A stretch of DNA of 64,000 nt from CBDBCU01 sp965242615. Lineage in GTDB: Bacteria; Chloroflexota; Dehalococcoidia; Lucifugimonadales; UBA3495. The notes under the pieces are model-generated. The model had not been told where the DNA came from. It saw only the letters and a list, made by a program, of their open reading frames with translations, and did not search any database. Both the position numbers and the translations under genes were made by a program. How positions within the stretch are numbered: the stretch's first letter is position 1; each line of letters opens with the position of its first letter. Below, piece after piece: positions 32,799 to 41,042 of the stretch. The stretch is taken from positions 1,488,001 through 1,552,000 of the forward strand of contig CBDESR010000005.1 of assembly GCA_965242615.1 (NCBI GenBank), given 5' to 3'.

Positions 32799-34304
32799 AT
32801 GGCAACCAATTCGTCTCCGGAGGCCGCCGGGGGGCAACTCCTGGCGGTAACAACCCTCTTTGCCGCGCTGAGCCCGGAGTTCCGGGAGGCGGTGGTAATG
32901 CGGGCGTTGCGCTTTCGGGGGCAGACTACCGGCGACGCCGGCCGGGCCCTTGATTCGGCCATTCGCGGCAATCTGCGGATACCGGATTACCGCCATCCCG
33001 ATTCGGCGCCGCCGCACATTCTGGCGGAACCGGTGGCCAAGGCGATGTTCCATTCGGAACGACTGGCCGGGGCGGCCCTGCGGGTCTGGGCGGAATCGCA
33101 CCGGGAGTTGCAGCAGGTGGTCAGCGATCACTTGGCGGCGGCCGCCATTCCCGCCGAATATCTCGACCTGCCGGAGAACGGTTTCCGCAGTGTCTGGGAT
33201 GCCGAGGCTTGGGAGCAGCAACTGGACTGGATTGCGGATGTGGCTACCGATTGGGCCGAGGACGATTTGGCGCTGATGCTGTGCTATGTCTCCGGCAAAA
33301 CGATTATCGCCGCTGATGAGGATTATTCGGGCGCGGCGGCCCCGGCGGAGGTAGCGGATTATCGGGAGGATGCCGGTCAGCCGGCAGTATCCGCTCCGGT
33401 TGCCGCCGTAGAACCGGAATCGCCGGCGGCGGCCGGGGAACCGGCAGTTGAACCGGAATCGCCGCCGGCAAGGGAATCGGCAGCCGAGCCGGAGCCGCCG
33501 CCGGAAATCGAAACGGTAGCCGAGTTGGAGCCGGCGGCGGCGGAAATTCCCGCGGCCGCTTTGCCGGCTTACCTCGACCCTTCCGGGGATTTGACCGGCG
33601 CTGACCTGCTGGCCCGCTGCGTGGCCTGGCTGGAGTTGCTGCCGGCGGCCGCCCCGGAGTGGGAGGCGGCGGTGCCGGCTTTCGTCAGCGCGGTGAACAA
33701 ACTTCAGGAGGATAACCAGTCCCATAAGGAACGGTTCGCCGGACTCCGCCAAACTTTGACCGAAATTGCCGCCGAGTTCGCCCCGGAACTGGATTTCTTC
33801 GAGCAGGATGCGGCGGCTTGGTCTGCGGATCGCCTTACCGACCTGCCGGCGGTTAACCGAATGCTGGAAACGGCGGACGAATTGAAGTCGCTGCTGACGG
33901 AGTACCGACAGGTTCACCATCCGGCGGCGTCAATCAGCGAGGAACGCCGCCGCCGGGAGCGGCTGGCGGACCTGGAGCGGCAATTGCTCCAGAACTTGGG
34001 GCGGATGTCCCGGCAGATGGCGGGAGATCGGGGCAATGGAGACCAGCCGGCCGATGCTCCAGCGGCGGCGGCTGACGCCGAGCTGGGCGACCCGGCGGAA
34101 ATCCCGCCATCTCTCGATGAAATCGACACCGCCGACCCGGATGACCCGGATTTTCAGGGGGAGCTAATCTACGAACCGGTCGAAGGGGATGTTCTGCCCG
34201 CTGAACCGCCGCCGGCGGCAGCCCGGGAGGCGGCTACGGCTACGCCCCGGTCAACTCGCACCCGAAACCGGCGTAACAACAGCCGCGCTAACCGCAACGG
34301 CTGA
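32799..34304 (+). CDS. Uncharacterised 501-residue protein with acidic Pro/Glu linkers
   Basis: Three parts are visible: an N-terminal helical region (1-175), a Pro/Glu/Ala low-complexity linker (about 180-250, repeated PESPPA/EPEPPP units), a central helical region (about 265-405) with heptad-like segments and a basic ERRRRERLADLERQL helix, then an acidic stretch and a basic Arg/Asn-rich tail (STRTRNRRNNSRANRNG). No signal peptide or TM segment is seen. I recognise no family. The basic tail could contact nucleic acid. It may be cotranscribed with the FAH gene 77 bp downstream. Confidence 0.6.
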   Translation: MATNSSPEAAGGQLLAVTTLFAALSPEFREAVVMRALRFRGQTTGDAGRALDSAIRGNLRIPDYRHPDSAPPHILAEPVAKAMFHSERLAGAALRVWAESHRELQQVVSDHLAAAAIPAEYLDLPENGFRSVWDAEAWEQQLDWIADVATDWAEDDLALMLCYVSGKTIIAADEDYSGAAAPAEVADYREDAGQPAVSAPVAAVEPESPAAAGEPAVEPESPPARESAAEPEPPPEIETVAELEPAAAEIPAAALPAYLDPSGDLTGADLLARCVAWLELLPAAAPEWEAAVPAFVSAVNKLQEDNQSHKERFAGLRQTLTEIAAEFAPELDFFEQDAAAWSADRLTDLPAVNRMLETADELKSLLTEYRQVHHPAASISEERRRRERLADLERQLLQNLGRMSRQMAGDRGNGDQPADAPAAAADAELGDPAEIPPSLDEIDTADPDDPDFQGELIYEPVEGDVLPAEPPPAAAREAATATPRSTRTRNRRNNSRANRNG

Positions 34305-34381
34305 ATAATCATTGACCCTTGCCGGTAACAGTGCCAGAATGGCCGGCAGATTTTCCCAAATTATTCAGGGAGGGAATTGCT

Positions 34382-35167
34382 ATGAAGTGGTGCCGTTTTC
34401 AGACTGATAACGGGCCGTCCTACGGCATTATCGAGGGGGAGGATGTGGTGGCGGTGTCGGGCAGCCCCTTTGCCGATTACACCCGAACCGGGGAGGTGCG
34501 GCCGCTCAGCGCGGTTAAGCTGCTGGTGCCGGTGGTGCCGCCGACTTTTTACGCCGCCGGGATTAACTTTCGGGAACACGTGGCGGAGATGGCAGCCAAG
34601 CGGGGCGAGGAACCCCAGTATCCGCCGGCGGCGGACATTGGCTATCGCGCCAACAACGCCCTGGTCGCGGATGGCGAGGCTATTGTCGTTCCCGGGGATG
34701 CCCACGAGGTCTTTCAGTACGAGGGAGAGCTGGTGGTGGTCATCGGGAAGCAGTGCAAAAAGGTTTCCGAGGCGGAAGCGCTGGATTATGTCTTTGGCTA
34801 CACCATCGGCAATGATGTCAGCGAGCGGGTTTGGCAGCGCGGCGACCGGACGATGTGGCGGGCCAAGAACACCGACACTTTCAAGCCGATGGGGCCGTGG
34901 ATCGTAACGGACGGGATTGACCCGGAGGATTGCGAAGTGCGGATTGTCCTCAACGGCCGCTCCGTCAGCAAATACAACCTGTCCGGGGCTATTTTCGGCG
35001 TGCGCCACTATATCAGCCGGATGAGTCAGTACCTGACGCTCTACCCGGGGGATGTTATCTGGATGGGGACGGACGGGGCACCGGAAAATATGAAAGACGG
35101 GGATGTGGTCGATATCGAAATCGACGGCATCGGCAAGCTGAGCAACCCGGTGGTTTGGGAGAAGTAG
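34382..35167 (+). CDS. Fumarylacetoacetate hydrolase family protein (1)
   Basis: 261 residues from the ATG at 34382 after GGAGGG. A short N-terminal domain is followed by the FAH barrel: FYAAGINFREHV, YEGELVVVIGKQC (metal-binding Glu pair), YTIGNDVSERVWQ and GDVIWMGTDGAP. The family hydrolyses or decarboxylates acylpyruvates and ring-cleavage products in aromatic and homoprotocatechuate pathways. A paralogue is encoded at 39.8 kb with RidA and a glutamine-synthetase-like gene. The substrate is not predictable here. Confidence 0.9.
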   Translation: MKWCRFQTDNGPSYGIIEGEDVVAVSGSPFADYTRTGEVRPLSAVKLLVPVVPPTFYAAGINFREHVAEMAAKRGEEPQYPPAADIGYRANNALVADGEAIVVPGDAHEVFQYEGELVVVIGKQCKKVSEAEALDYVFGYTIGNDVSERVWQRGDRTMWRAKNTDTFKPMGPWIVTDGIDPEDCEVRIVLNGRSVSKYNLSGAIFGVRHYISRMSQYLTLYPGDVIWMGTDGAPENMKDGDVVDIEIDGIGKLSNPVVWEK

Positions 35168-35194
35168 CGGCCGGCACTGACCGGGTAGGTTATG

Positions 35195-35230
35195 GGGCGG
35201 GGCGTACTTATAAGAGTACGCCCCGCCCTT
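35195..35230. terminator. Bidirectional intrinsic terminator
   Basis: 14-bp stem GGGCGGGGCGTACT with its complement and a 6-nt loop, then TT. It lies between the convergent FAH and DUF3800 genes. Confidence 0.8.
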
Positions 35231-35242
35231 TACTGATACGGA

Positions 35243-35986
35243 TTACCGGAGGTTTGGCAAACACGCCGGGCAATCGCACCTTTCATCCCGGTTTCGGTAA
35301 TGATGCAAGCCGTGAACTACCCCGCCTTCCCGGTCAAAAAAGGGCGCGATTATGTTGAAAAACTCATCGTCGCCCCGTTCAAATTTCCGCCATATAGCAT
35401 AGGCAACCAAGTCGGCGTATTGAATAAACCGGGTCGCCCGGGAATCGACGAAAAGGGGAACATCCACCAGATTGTGCGTAATGCCCCACCGATGGCCCAC
35501 AGTTCTGAACTCAGTAGCCAGCGATTGCAAGCGGGGTTCGTCCGAAGTCTTATCCAGGACTATCAATCCTTTCTGGTTATAGCCCTGGTGATACAGGCGG
35601 GTCAGGAAACGGTCAAACCGATTACACATCTGCTCGAAGGCATAGTCCACCGGGTCTTCAGATACCAGGGAGCTCCGTTCCACTACAACGCCAAACAGAC
35701 GCCACTGATACGGGGCAAGGCTGTGTGCCGTTGCCAACGCCTCTCGGATGATAGTACGGCGTTCTTCCCGAAGCAAACCCCGCCACGGCCCCCGTCCAGC
35801 CATTATCTGGTTGCCGTGAAGTTCAATGGGATTGCGCCCCGATCGCTTCAGAGAATCGACCAAATCGTCCAAGGACTTCTGCAACCAGTAAGCCTGACGC
35901 TCGAATAAAGAGACGCCCGCCAAGATAAAATGCTTTTCACCCCGGTTTTTAAGGGACCCGGAGTCATCCAAGTAAAGCAAGTGCAT
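35243..35986 (-). CDS. DUF3800 domain protein
   Basis: 247 residues from the ATG at 35986; a TTG twelve codons upstream is possible. The opening MHLLYLDDSGSLKNRGEKHF, the later LIVLDKTSDEPRL and QYADLVAYAIWRKFERG carry the three acidic clusters of DUF3800, an RNase H-like fold often found in mobile and defence contexts. It is probably a metal-dependent nuclease of unknown target. A promoter with TTGACA and TATACT lies upstream. There is no adjacent partner. Confidence 0.8.
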   Translation of the reverse strand: MHLLYLDDSGSLKNRGEKHFILAGVSLFERQAYWLQKSLDDLVDSLKRSGRNPIELHGNQIMAGRGPWRGLLREERRTIIREALATAHSLAPYQWRLFGVVVERSSLVSEDPVDYAFEQMCNRFDRFLTRLYHQGYNQKGLIVLDKTSDEPRLQSLATEFRTVGHRWGITHNLVDVPLFVDSRATRFIQYADLVAYAIWRKFERGDDEFFNIIAPFFDREGGVVHGLHHYRNRDERCDCPACLPNLR

Positions 35987-36059
35987 AATGAAAAGAGCAG
36001 CCAAGTGAGAACCACGTCTCAACGGACCGCTTTATGCAGCCCTCCCAACTGCTAAAATC

Positions 36060-36087
36060 AGTATATCACAAAATTTAGCGGTGTCAA
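36060..36087 (-). promoter_or_regulatory. Promoter of the DUF3800 gene
   Basis: On the minus strand TTGACA (36082-36087), 16-nt spacer, TATACT (36060-36065), giving a leader of about 65 nt. Confidence 0.6.
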
Positions 36088-36117
36088 CCCCCTGATTGAC
36101 TTCCGGCAGACTTATCC

Positions 36118-36495
36118 CTACTCCTCCGGCAAACGCCCCGTTTCCCGCGCCCAGGCTTGCAGTCCCCGGCGGAAGGCCAAAGCCCCCATCGGCGCAATCA
36201 CCGCTTGCAGGGCTTCCAGAACTTCCCGCTCCGTGGCCCCTTCCTGCAAAGCCAGCCGCACATGGGCTTGGATCTGCTCCACATCGGCCCGCAGGGCCGC
36301 CTCGACCACAATTTGCAGCAGCTCCTTGGTCTTGCGGTCCAAAGTGCGCTGGCCGGTGTAGGTGGCTTCGATGAACGCCCCGTACTTCCGGGCCCACTCC
36401 AAATCCGCCTCCGCCATAATCCGGTGCATCTCCAGGGTATAGCCCCGGTTGCTAGCTTGGGCTTCCAGAAATTCCTGCGCTTCGTCAGTCGGCAT
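36118..36495 (-). CDS. Carboxymuconolactone decarboxylase-like protein lacking CxxC
   Basis: 125 residues from the ATG at 36495 (AAAAGGAGCGAGAAA upstream). The TLDRKTKELLQIVVEAALRAD helix pair and ATEREVLEALQAVIAPMGALA match the AhpD/CMD all-helical fold. The protein contains no cysteine, so it cannot act as an AhpD-type peroxidase; gamma-carboxymuconolactone decarboxylases also lack the CxxC. It is the last gene of a three-gene operon with a lipoprotein and a tiny membrane protein, an odd context for a decarboxylase. Confidence 0.78.
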   Translation of the reverse strand: MPTDEAQEFLEAQASNRGYTLEMHRIMAEADLEWARKYGAFIEATYTGQRTLDRKTKELLQIVVEAALRADVEQIQAHVRLALQEGATEREVLEALQAVIAPMGALAFRRGLQAWARETGRLPEE

Positions 36496-36691
36496 TTTCT
36501 CGCTCCTTTTCTGCTGAATAGTTGGGACTGCTGGAGTTGGAGCCGGCTTCAACCGTCCCGTCAAAGCCCAGCCACAGCGGCGCCGACAATGCCACCGCCA
36601 AAAGCAGGACAACGCAGCAGACCGCAAGCTCGGCAGACGCGGAAAACCCTTTCAACCGGTTCATCCTCCCGCTCAAGGTTACTGCCCTCAT
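36485..36691 (-). CDS. Small single-TM protein
   Basis: 68 residues. The ATG at 36691 overlaps the lipoprotein stop as ATGA, and the 3' end overlaps the next gene start by 11 bp, so it is embedded in a coupled operon. One TM helix (LAVCCVVLLLAVALSAPLWL) is followed by a short Ser/Asn-rich tail. No family is recognised. Coupling on both sides supports real translation. Confidence 0.6.
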   Translation of the reverse strand: MRAVTLSGRMNRLKGFSASAELAVCCVVLLLAVALSAPLWLGFDGTVEAGSNSSSPNYSAEKERENAD

Positions 36692-37257
36692 TCTTCCGTC
36701 GTATGGACTGTCCGCGACTGTCGAATACCGGTTACGCCATCCTGCTGGGACAGTTCACCCAGCAGGGACAAAGGCACGTAAGCGGCTAATCCAATGAGGT
36801 CGGGGTCATCATAGAAACCGGGGGTAACGCCCTTGCTACGCAGCCAGGCAGCGACTTCAGCTTCAGCCTTATTGCCCGAGAGAAAAATCGCGACTAACAC
36901 GGCAGTGTCCTCCGGAGCGGAGTCGCTTTGCCCGGAGGGGCCGCTGGCGGCGTCTTGAGCCTCCTCAAACTGAACCACGTCGTGTTGAAGGCTGTGTCTT
37001 AACTTGGGGTAAGTGGGCGTGGGCAAAGTCGGCGGGGGCGGCGGCACCGTCGGGGTAGCAGCTCCACCCTCCTGCTGCGCCGAGGGCAAGGCAGTTGGGA
37101 CATTAACCGGTACCTGCTGCTCCGCCGGCAAAGCGTTGCCCTCCGCCGGGGCGGGCTGCGCCACCGGCCCGCAAGCCAGCAGCGCAGCGGCGGCCGTCAG
37201 CAGAAGGAACAGGGAAATCAACGCCAAGGGTTGGGGCAAAGCGCGGACGGTCAGCAT
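36688..37257 (-). CDS. Lipoprotein with Pro/Thr linker and compact C-terminal domain
   Basis: 189 residues with GGAGG upstream. The lipobox LLAC places the lipidated Cys at 29. Residues 30-85 are a Pro/Ala/Gln tether with PTVPPPPPTLPTPTYPK. The last about 70 residues (VLVAIFLSGNKAEAEVAAWL ... LSLLGELSQQDGVTGIRQSR) have the beta-alpha-beta pattern of subtilisin propeptide/I9 inhibitor domains, which would be a cell-surface peptidase inhibitor; this is tentative. It is first in a coupled operon. Confidence 0.65.
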   Translation of the reverse strand: MLTVRALPQPLALISLFLLLTAAAALLACGPVAQPAPAEGNALPAEQQVPVNVPTALPSAQQEGGAATPTVPPPPPTLPTPTYPKLRHSLQHDVVQFEEAQDAASGPSGQSDSAPEDTAVLVAIFLSGNKAEAEVAAWLRSKGVTPGFYDDPDLIGLAAYVPLSLLGELSQQDGVTGIRQSRTVHTTEE

Positions 37258-37365
37258 TTCTTTCCTCCAATTTGGGCGGAGTTTGTCGGGCTGGTTACAG
37301 GATAACCGGTCATTTCTGAAATGTAAAGCGCGGCAATTTTCGGTCAGGGCTATTGCATATAGAAA

Positions 37366-37436
37366 CCGTCATTCCCCCGAAAGGGGGAATCCAGAAAGGC
37401 CGGGGACACTGGATTCCCGTTTTCACGGGAATGACG
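37366..37436. repeat. Inverted pair of type B REP palindromes
   Basis: Opposite-facing copies at 37366-37394 and 37409-37436, preceded by GGCTATTGCATATAG. It has the same composite structure as 32541-32611 and lies in the 335-bp gap 37258-37592. The rest of the gap shows nothing further. Confidence 0.75.
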
Positions 37437-37592
37437 ATAAGTAAGCTGGAAGTGTCCAAGCCCTATCGGTAAAGGTATAACCGCCGGGCGTAACTGTAAA
37501 CCTTTCCAGATAGCGGAAAGGGTAACGGGGGCGGCGGTTTTGGGGAGCTCTGAAAGCGGCCGGGAACGCCGGCCGGGGTGGTAGCCCCAACC

Positions 37593-38948
37593 TCAGTACT
37601 TGTAGAAATGATGCTTCAGTTCAAACTCGACATCCTGTTGGGAAAACCGTTCCCAATCGTAACGCCGAAGGGTCAAATAGGAATCGGTCAGCAACGGCCC
37701 CAGAGCGTCCGTTAGCATAGTGTCGGCGGCCAGGGCGGCGCTGGCTTCCTGCAGCGTTGGCGGCAGGCGGCGGATGTCCCGCCGGGCCAATTCCTCCGGG
37801 GACAGGCGGGACGGGTCATCATCCACCCGCAGCCCGGCCGCCGGCTTTAAGTCCCGGGCCACGCCGTCCAGTCCGGCCGCCAGTATCCCGCCCAACGCCA
37901 GGTACGGGTTGGAACTGGAATCGGCCGGGCGGAATTCCAGATTGGTCGAAGCCATTTCCGCATTCCGAAAGGGCGACGGTATCCGCAGGGCTGCCTCCCG
38001 GTTGTCCGGGCCGTAGCAGATGTAAGCCGTACTCCAGGAGCCGGGCGACAACCGCCGGTAGCTGTTCATACTGGGACAGCACAGCGCAGTCAACCCCGGC
38101 AGATGTTCCAACAGCCCGCCAATGAACCGGTAAGCCAAATCGCTCAGGTTATCCGCGCCCGACCGGTCAAACAGCAAGTTCCTTTCCCCGGCTTCATCCC
38201 AAAGGCTGAGGTGGATATGACAGCCGCTGCCGGCCTGCTGGGGAAAGGGTTTGGGGGCAAAGGAGGCGTACAAGTTATGCCGGTAAGCCACATTCCGCAC
38301 CGTTTCCCGGTAAATCAGATAATTATCGGCCGCCCGCAGCCCATCGCTGTGGCTGATGCTCAACTCGTGCTGCCCGTGTCCCACCTCCGGGTGGTACTGC
38401 TCAATGCCAATGCCTTGGGCTTCCAGCGCGGCGATAATGTCCGCTACTACCTCTTGCACAAAGGTTATGCCTATGCTGGAATTGTCCAGGCTTTCCTCGA
38501 CCGGCACATATTTATCCCCATCCCGGCGGGTCAAATACCACTCCGATTCCATTGCCGCCCGCACCGTCAAGCCCATACTCGCGGCCCGGGCCAGCATCCG
38601 TTTCAGGAAATCCCGGGGGCAGGCGGCCCACGGCGTCCCGTCCAATTCCATCAAATCCGACAGCAGCAAAGCCCGCTGCGGCGCATAGGGCAGCAGGGTG
38701 AAAGTAGCCGGGTCGGGCAGCAGCCGCACCTCGCCGGCCGGACCCATTCCCGCGATCGGTTGCAGTTCATCCAAATCGCCCATGGCCTGCATCGCCCGGG
38801 TCATTCCGATACCGGAACTCAGCCGGCCGGCCAGCCCGGCCCGGTGCGTTGACTTCCCCCGAATGATGCCGGAATTGTCGCACCAGAAAAAGGACACCAG
38901 CTGCACCCCGGCCGCTTCCACTTGCCGCACAATGTCGCTATGCTCCAT
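37593..38948 (-). CDS. Glutamine synthetase family ligase
   Basis: 451 residues. N-terminal beta-grasp: VQLVSFFWCDNSGIIRGKST. Catalytic domain: AAMESEWYLTRRD (metal-binding Glu), YHPEVGHGQHELSI, GSGCHIHLSLWD and the C-terminal NLEFRPADSSSNPYLALGGIL. The class resembles GlnA-like gamma-glutamyl-amine/ethanolamine ligases more than GlnA proper, since the adenylylation Tyr loop is not evident. It is last in a minus-strand run after RidA and FAH genes, which points to catabolism of an amine or amino acid. The exact substrate is not predictable. Confidence 0.87.
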   Translation of the reverse strand: MEHSDIVRQVEAAGVQLVSFFWCDNSGIIRGKSTHRAGLAGRLSSGIGMTRAMQAMGDLDELQPIAGMGPAGEVRLLPDPATFTLLPYAPQRALLLSDLMELDGTPWAACPRDFLKRMLARAASMGLTVRAAMESEWYLTRRDGDKYVPVEESLDNSSIGITFVQEVVADIIAALEAQGIGIEQYHPEVGHGQHELSISHSDGLRAADNYLIYRETVRNVAYRHNLYASFAPKPFPQQAGSGCHIHLSLWDEAGERNLLFDRSGADNLSDLAYRFIGGLLEHLPGLTALCCPSMNSYRRLSPGSWSTAYICYGPDNREAALRIPSPFRNAEMASTNLEFRPADSSSNPYLALGGILAAGLDGVARDLKPAAGLRVDDDPSRLSPEELARRDIRRLPPTLQEASAALAADTMLTDALGPLLTDSYLTLRRYDWERFSQQDVEFELKHHFYKY

Positions 38949-38991
38949 CCCTTGCTTGCCTCCCGTACTTGCCGGCTCCCTTGCCCGGCGG

Positions 38992-39777
38992 CTACCCTTC
39001 CGCTGCTACCGGGTTTTGCAGTATGCCGATGCCGGGGATTTCGATTTCCACTACATCCCCGGGATGCAGCTGTTCGACCGCTCCCGGCGCGCCGGTCAGG
39101 ATCAGGTCGCCGGGGCGCAGGGTTACGAATTGGCTGATGCCGCTGACCGTGGCGTAGCAGTCGTAAATCATTCCGTCGGTGCGGCCGCGGTCGTGTTCCT
39201 GCCCGTTCAGCCGGGTGATGATTTCCAGGTTATGCGGGTCCACATCGGTTTCAATCCAGGGGCCGACCGGGCCGAAAGTGTCGCACATCTTGCGCCGCCA
39301 GTTGGACAGGTCATTGGCCCAGGAACCTTCGCCGCTGACATCGTTGGCGCAGGTATAGCCCAGGATAAAGTTGGGGGCTTCGGCCGCCGTTACCCGCCGG
39401 GCCGGCTTGCCGATGACGATGACCAACTCGCCCTCGTAATGGACATAGTCGGCTTCCGGCGGCAGCACGATGGCGTCCCCGGTGGCAATGATGCAGTTGG
39501 CGCCCTTTTGCCAGGGCCGAAAGGATGCCGAATCCCGCCGGATACGCTCGGCGTCCAAGGCGTTCTCCTGGTGGGCGATATGGGCGGCGTAGTTGAGGCC
39601 GACCGCCCAATAACTGGTGGGCTGGGTCGGCGGCAGCAGCTTGACCCGCTCCAGCGGATAGGCCGCGTCGGTAATCGTATGCTCCCCAAAGATGCTGCCC
39701 CGGATGACCTGCACCCGGTCATCGGCGACCAAGCCGTAGCTTTCCCAACCGTCAACGCGGAATCGGGCCAGTTTCAT
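38992..39777 (-). CDS. Fumarylacetoacetate hydrolase family protein (2)
   Basis: 261 residues from the ATG at 39777; AGGAGG is upstream. FAH motifs: YWAVGLNYAAHIAHQ, YEGELVIVIGKPA with metal-binding glutamates, YTCANDVSGEG and GDLILTGAPGAVEQ. It is the same length as the paralogue at 34.4 kb but clearly divergent (roughly 35 percent by eye). It lies in an apparent operon RidA-FAH-GS. It probably cleaves an acylpyruvate-type intermediate. Confidence 0.9.
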   Translation of the reverse strand: MKLARFRVDGWESYGLVADDRVQVIRGSIFGEHTITDAAYPLERVKLLPPTQPTSYWAVGLNYAAHIAHQENALDAERIRRDSASFRPWQKGANCIIATGDAIVLPPEADYVHYEGELVIVIGKPARRVTAAEAPNFILGYTCANDVSGEGSWANDLSNWRRKMCDTFGPVGPWIETDVDPHNLEIITRLNGQEHDRGRTDGMIYDCYATVSGISQFVTLRPGDLILTGAPGAVEQLHPGDVVEIEIPGIGILQNPVAAEG

Positions 39778-39800
39778 AGCTGCCTCCTTGTTTAGCCGGT

Positions 39801-40190
39801 TTAGCCGGGAATATGGACTATGGCCTCGACTTCGACCAGAAACTCCGGCCGCACCAGGGCCGCCACTACCACGGTGGAACTGGCCGGCGGGCTGTCGGGA
39901 AAGGTTTCGGAACGCACCCGGCTGAAGGCGGGGTAGTCGTCCAGGTTCACCAGAAAGGTGGTGATTTTCACCACATCCGACATCGTGGCCCCGGCCGCCG
40001 CCACGATAGTACGGATGCGGGCCATCACTTGCCGGGTTTGGGCTTCGCAATCGCCCACGCCGACCGCATTGCCAGCGGCGTCTTGGGCAATTTGCCCGGA
40101 CACAAACAGCAACTCGCCGACCCGCACTCCGGGGGAAAAGGCCGGGTTAGCCGCCAAGCCCTCGGGTACAATGGTAACTCTTTCCGCCAT
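39801..40190 (-). CDS. RidA/YjgF family imine deaminase
   Basis: 129 residues after GGAGGT. VRVGELLFVSGQIAQDAAGN, the central VVKITTFLVNLDDYPAFSRV and the C-terminal PEFLVEVEAIVHIPG define the Rid family; the substrate arginine is expected in ALVRPEF. It hydrolyses reactive enamine/imine intermediates made by PLP or amine-oxidising enzymes. Its position ahead of FAH and GS-like genes suggests a pathway with imine intermediates. Confidence 0.88.
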   Translation of the reverse strand: MAERVTIVPEGLAANPAFSPGVRVGELLFVSGQIAQDAAGNAVGVGDCEAQTRQVMARIRTIVAAAGATMSDVVKITTFLVNLDDYPAFSRVRSETFPDSPPASSTVVVAALVRPEFLVEVEAIVHIPG

Positions 40191-40244
40191 TGACGATACC
40201 TCCTGCGTTTATCTGCCGCCGATTCAGGATAAAGGAAAGCCGCC

Positions 40245-41015
40245 CTATCCCGCCCCCACAAACTCCGCTACGGCTGCAAAGTATTCGTTCAGCCCCCGGT
40301 ACAGCAAATCGTTATGGCCCGCGCCGGGAATGGTCAGCAATCGTTTCTGCGGCGACGGGAAATCCTGAAACATTTGCCGCGCCGACTCTACCGGAGCCAA
40401 GGTATCCTGTTCGCCGTGGATGACCAGAGCCGGCAGGTCAATGGCGCGGATTTTGGCTTGGTAAGCCGTTTCCAACCGTTCCGCTTCCACCGGCGGCAAG
40501 CCGTGGCAGAATTGCCCCAAGGTCGGCCGGCCGCTTTCAATAATCAGCCCGCGCAGCGCGCCGGCCGGGGCGTTGGCCGCTAACTCAAAGGCCGGATGCC
40601 GCCCCATCGACCGCCCCATCACGAATAGCGGGCCGCCATAGCCGCCGCCAGCCAAGATTTGCGCCAATTCCTCCCGTACTTGGTGGGCGTCGGCCAGCAT
40701 TGCCGTAAAGGTGGGCAAGCCGCCGCTCTGCCCATAACCCCGATAGTCGGCGACGAAAAAGTTGACGCCAATCCGATTATAGACCGGCGCAATGTTATCG
40801 TAGTCGGCGGCCGTTTCCCCGTTGCCATAGAAAAACAGGATGGTCGGGCGGTCAAGGCCGGCGGGAAAGAAACGGCAGGACAGGCTGATGTCCGTTGCTA
40901 CCGGCACGGCATAGTCCACCGCCCCCGGCGGCGGCACGGTCCGGTTGCGCCGGGGGTAAAAGGAGTTCATCGAGATTTCCGGCTGGTCTAGTGCCGAATA
41001 GTCTATTGCCGCCAC
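40245..41015 (-). CDS. Alpha/beta hydrolase
   Basis: 256 residues. Strand-turn elements: FFYGNGETAADYDNIA (oxyanion turn, G-N-G), VADYRGYGQSGG and the nucleophile elbow VMGRSMGRHPA (Ser in GRSMG). The acid is probably in HGEQDTLAP and the catalytic His in GAGHNDLL. This is the serine-aminopeptidase/Hydrolase_4 type without a signal peptide. Substrate unknown. It converges with nothing and may share transcription with the NudC gene upstream (27 bp gap). Confidence 0.87.
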   Translation of the reverse strand: MAAIDYSALDQPEISMNSFYPRRNRTVPPPGAVDYAVPVATDISLSCRFFPAGLDRPTILFFYGNGETAADYDNIAPVYNRIGVNFFVADYRGYGQSGGLPTFTAMLADAHQVREELAQILAGGGYGGPLFVMGRSMGRHPAFELAANAPAGALRGLIIESGRPTLGQFCHGLPPVEAERLETAYQAKIRAIDLPALVIHGEQDTLAPVESARQMFQDFPSPQKRLLTIPGAGHNDLLYRGLNEYFAAVAEFVGAG

Positions 41016-41042
41016 TAGTCGCTCCCCCTTGCCGTCAGCTAT

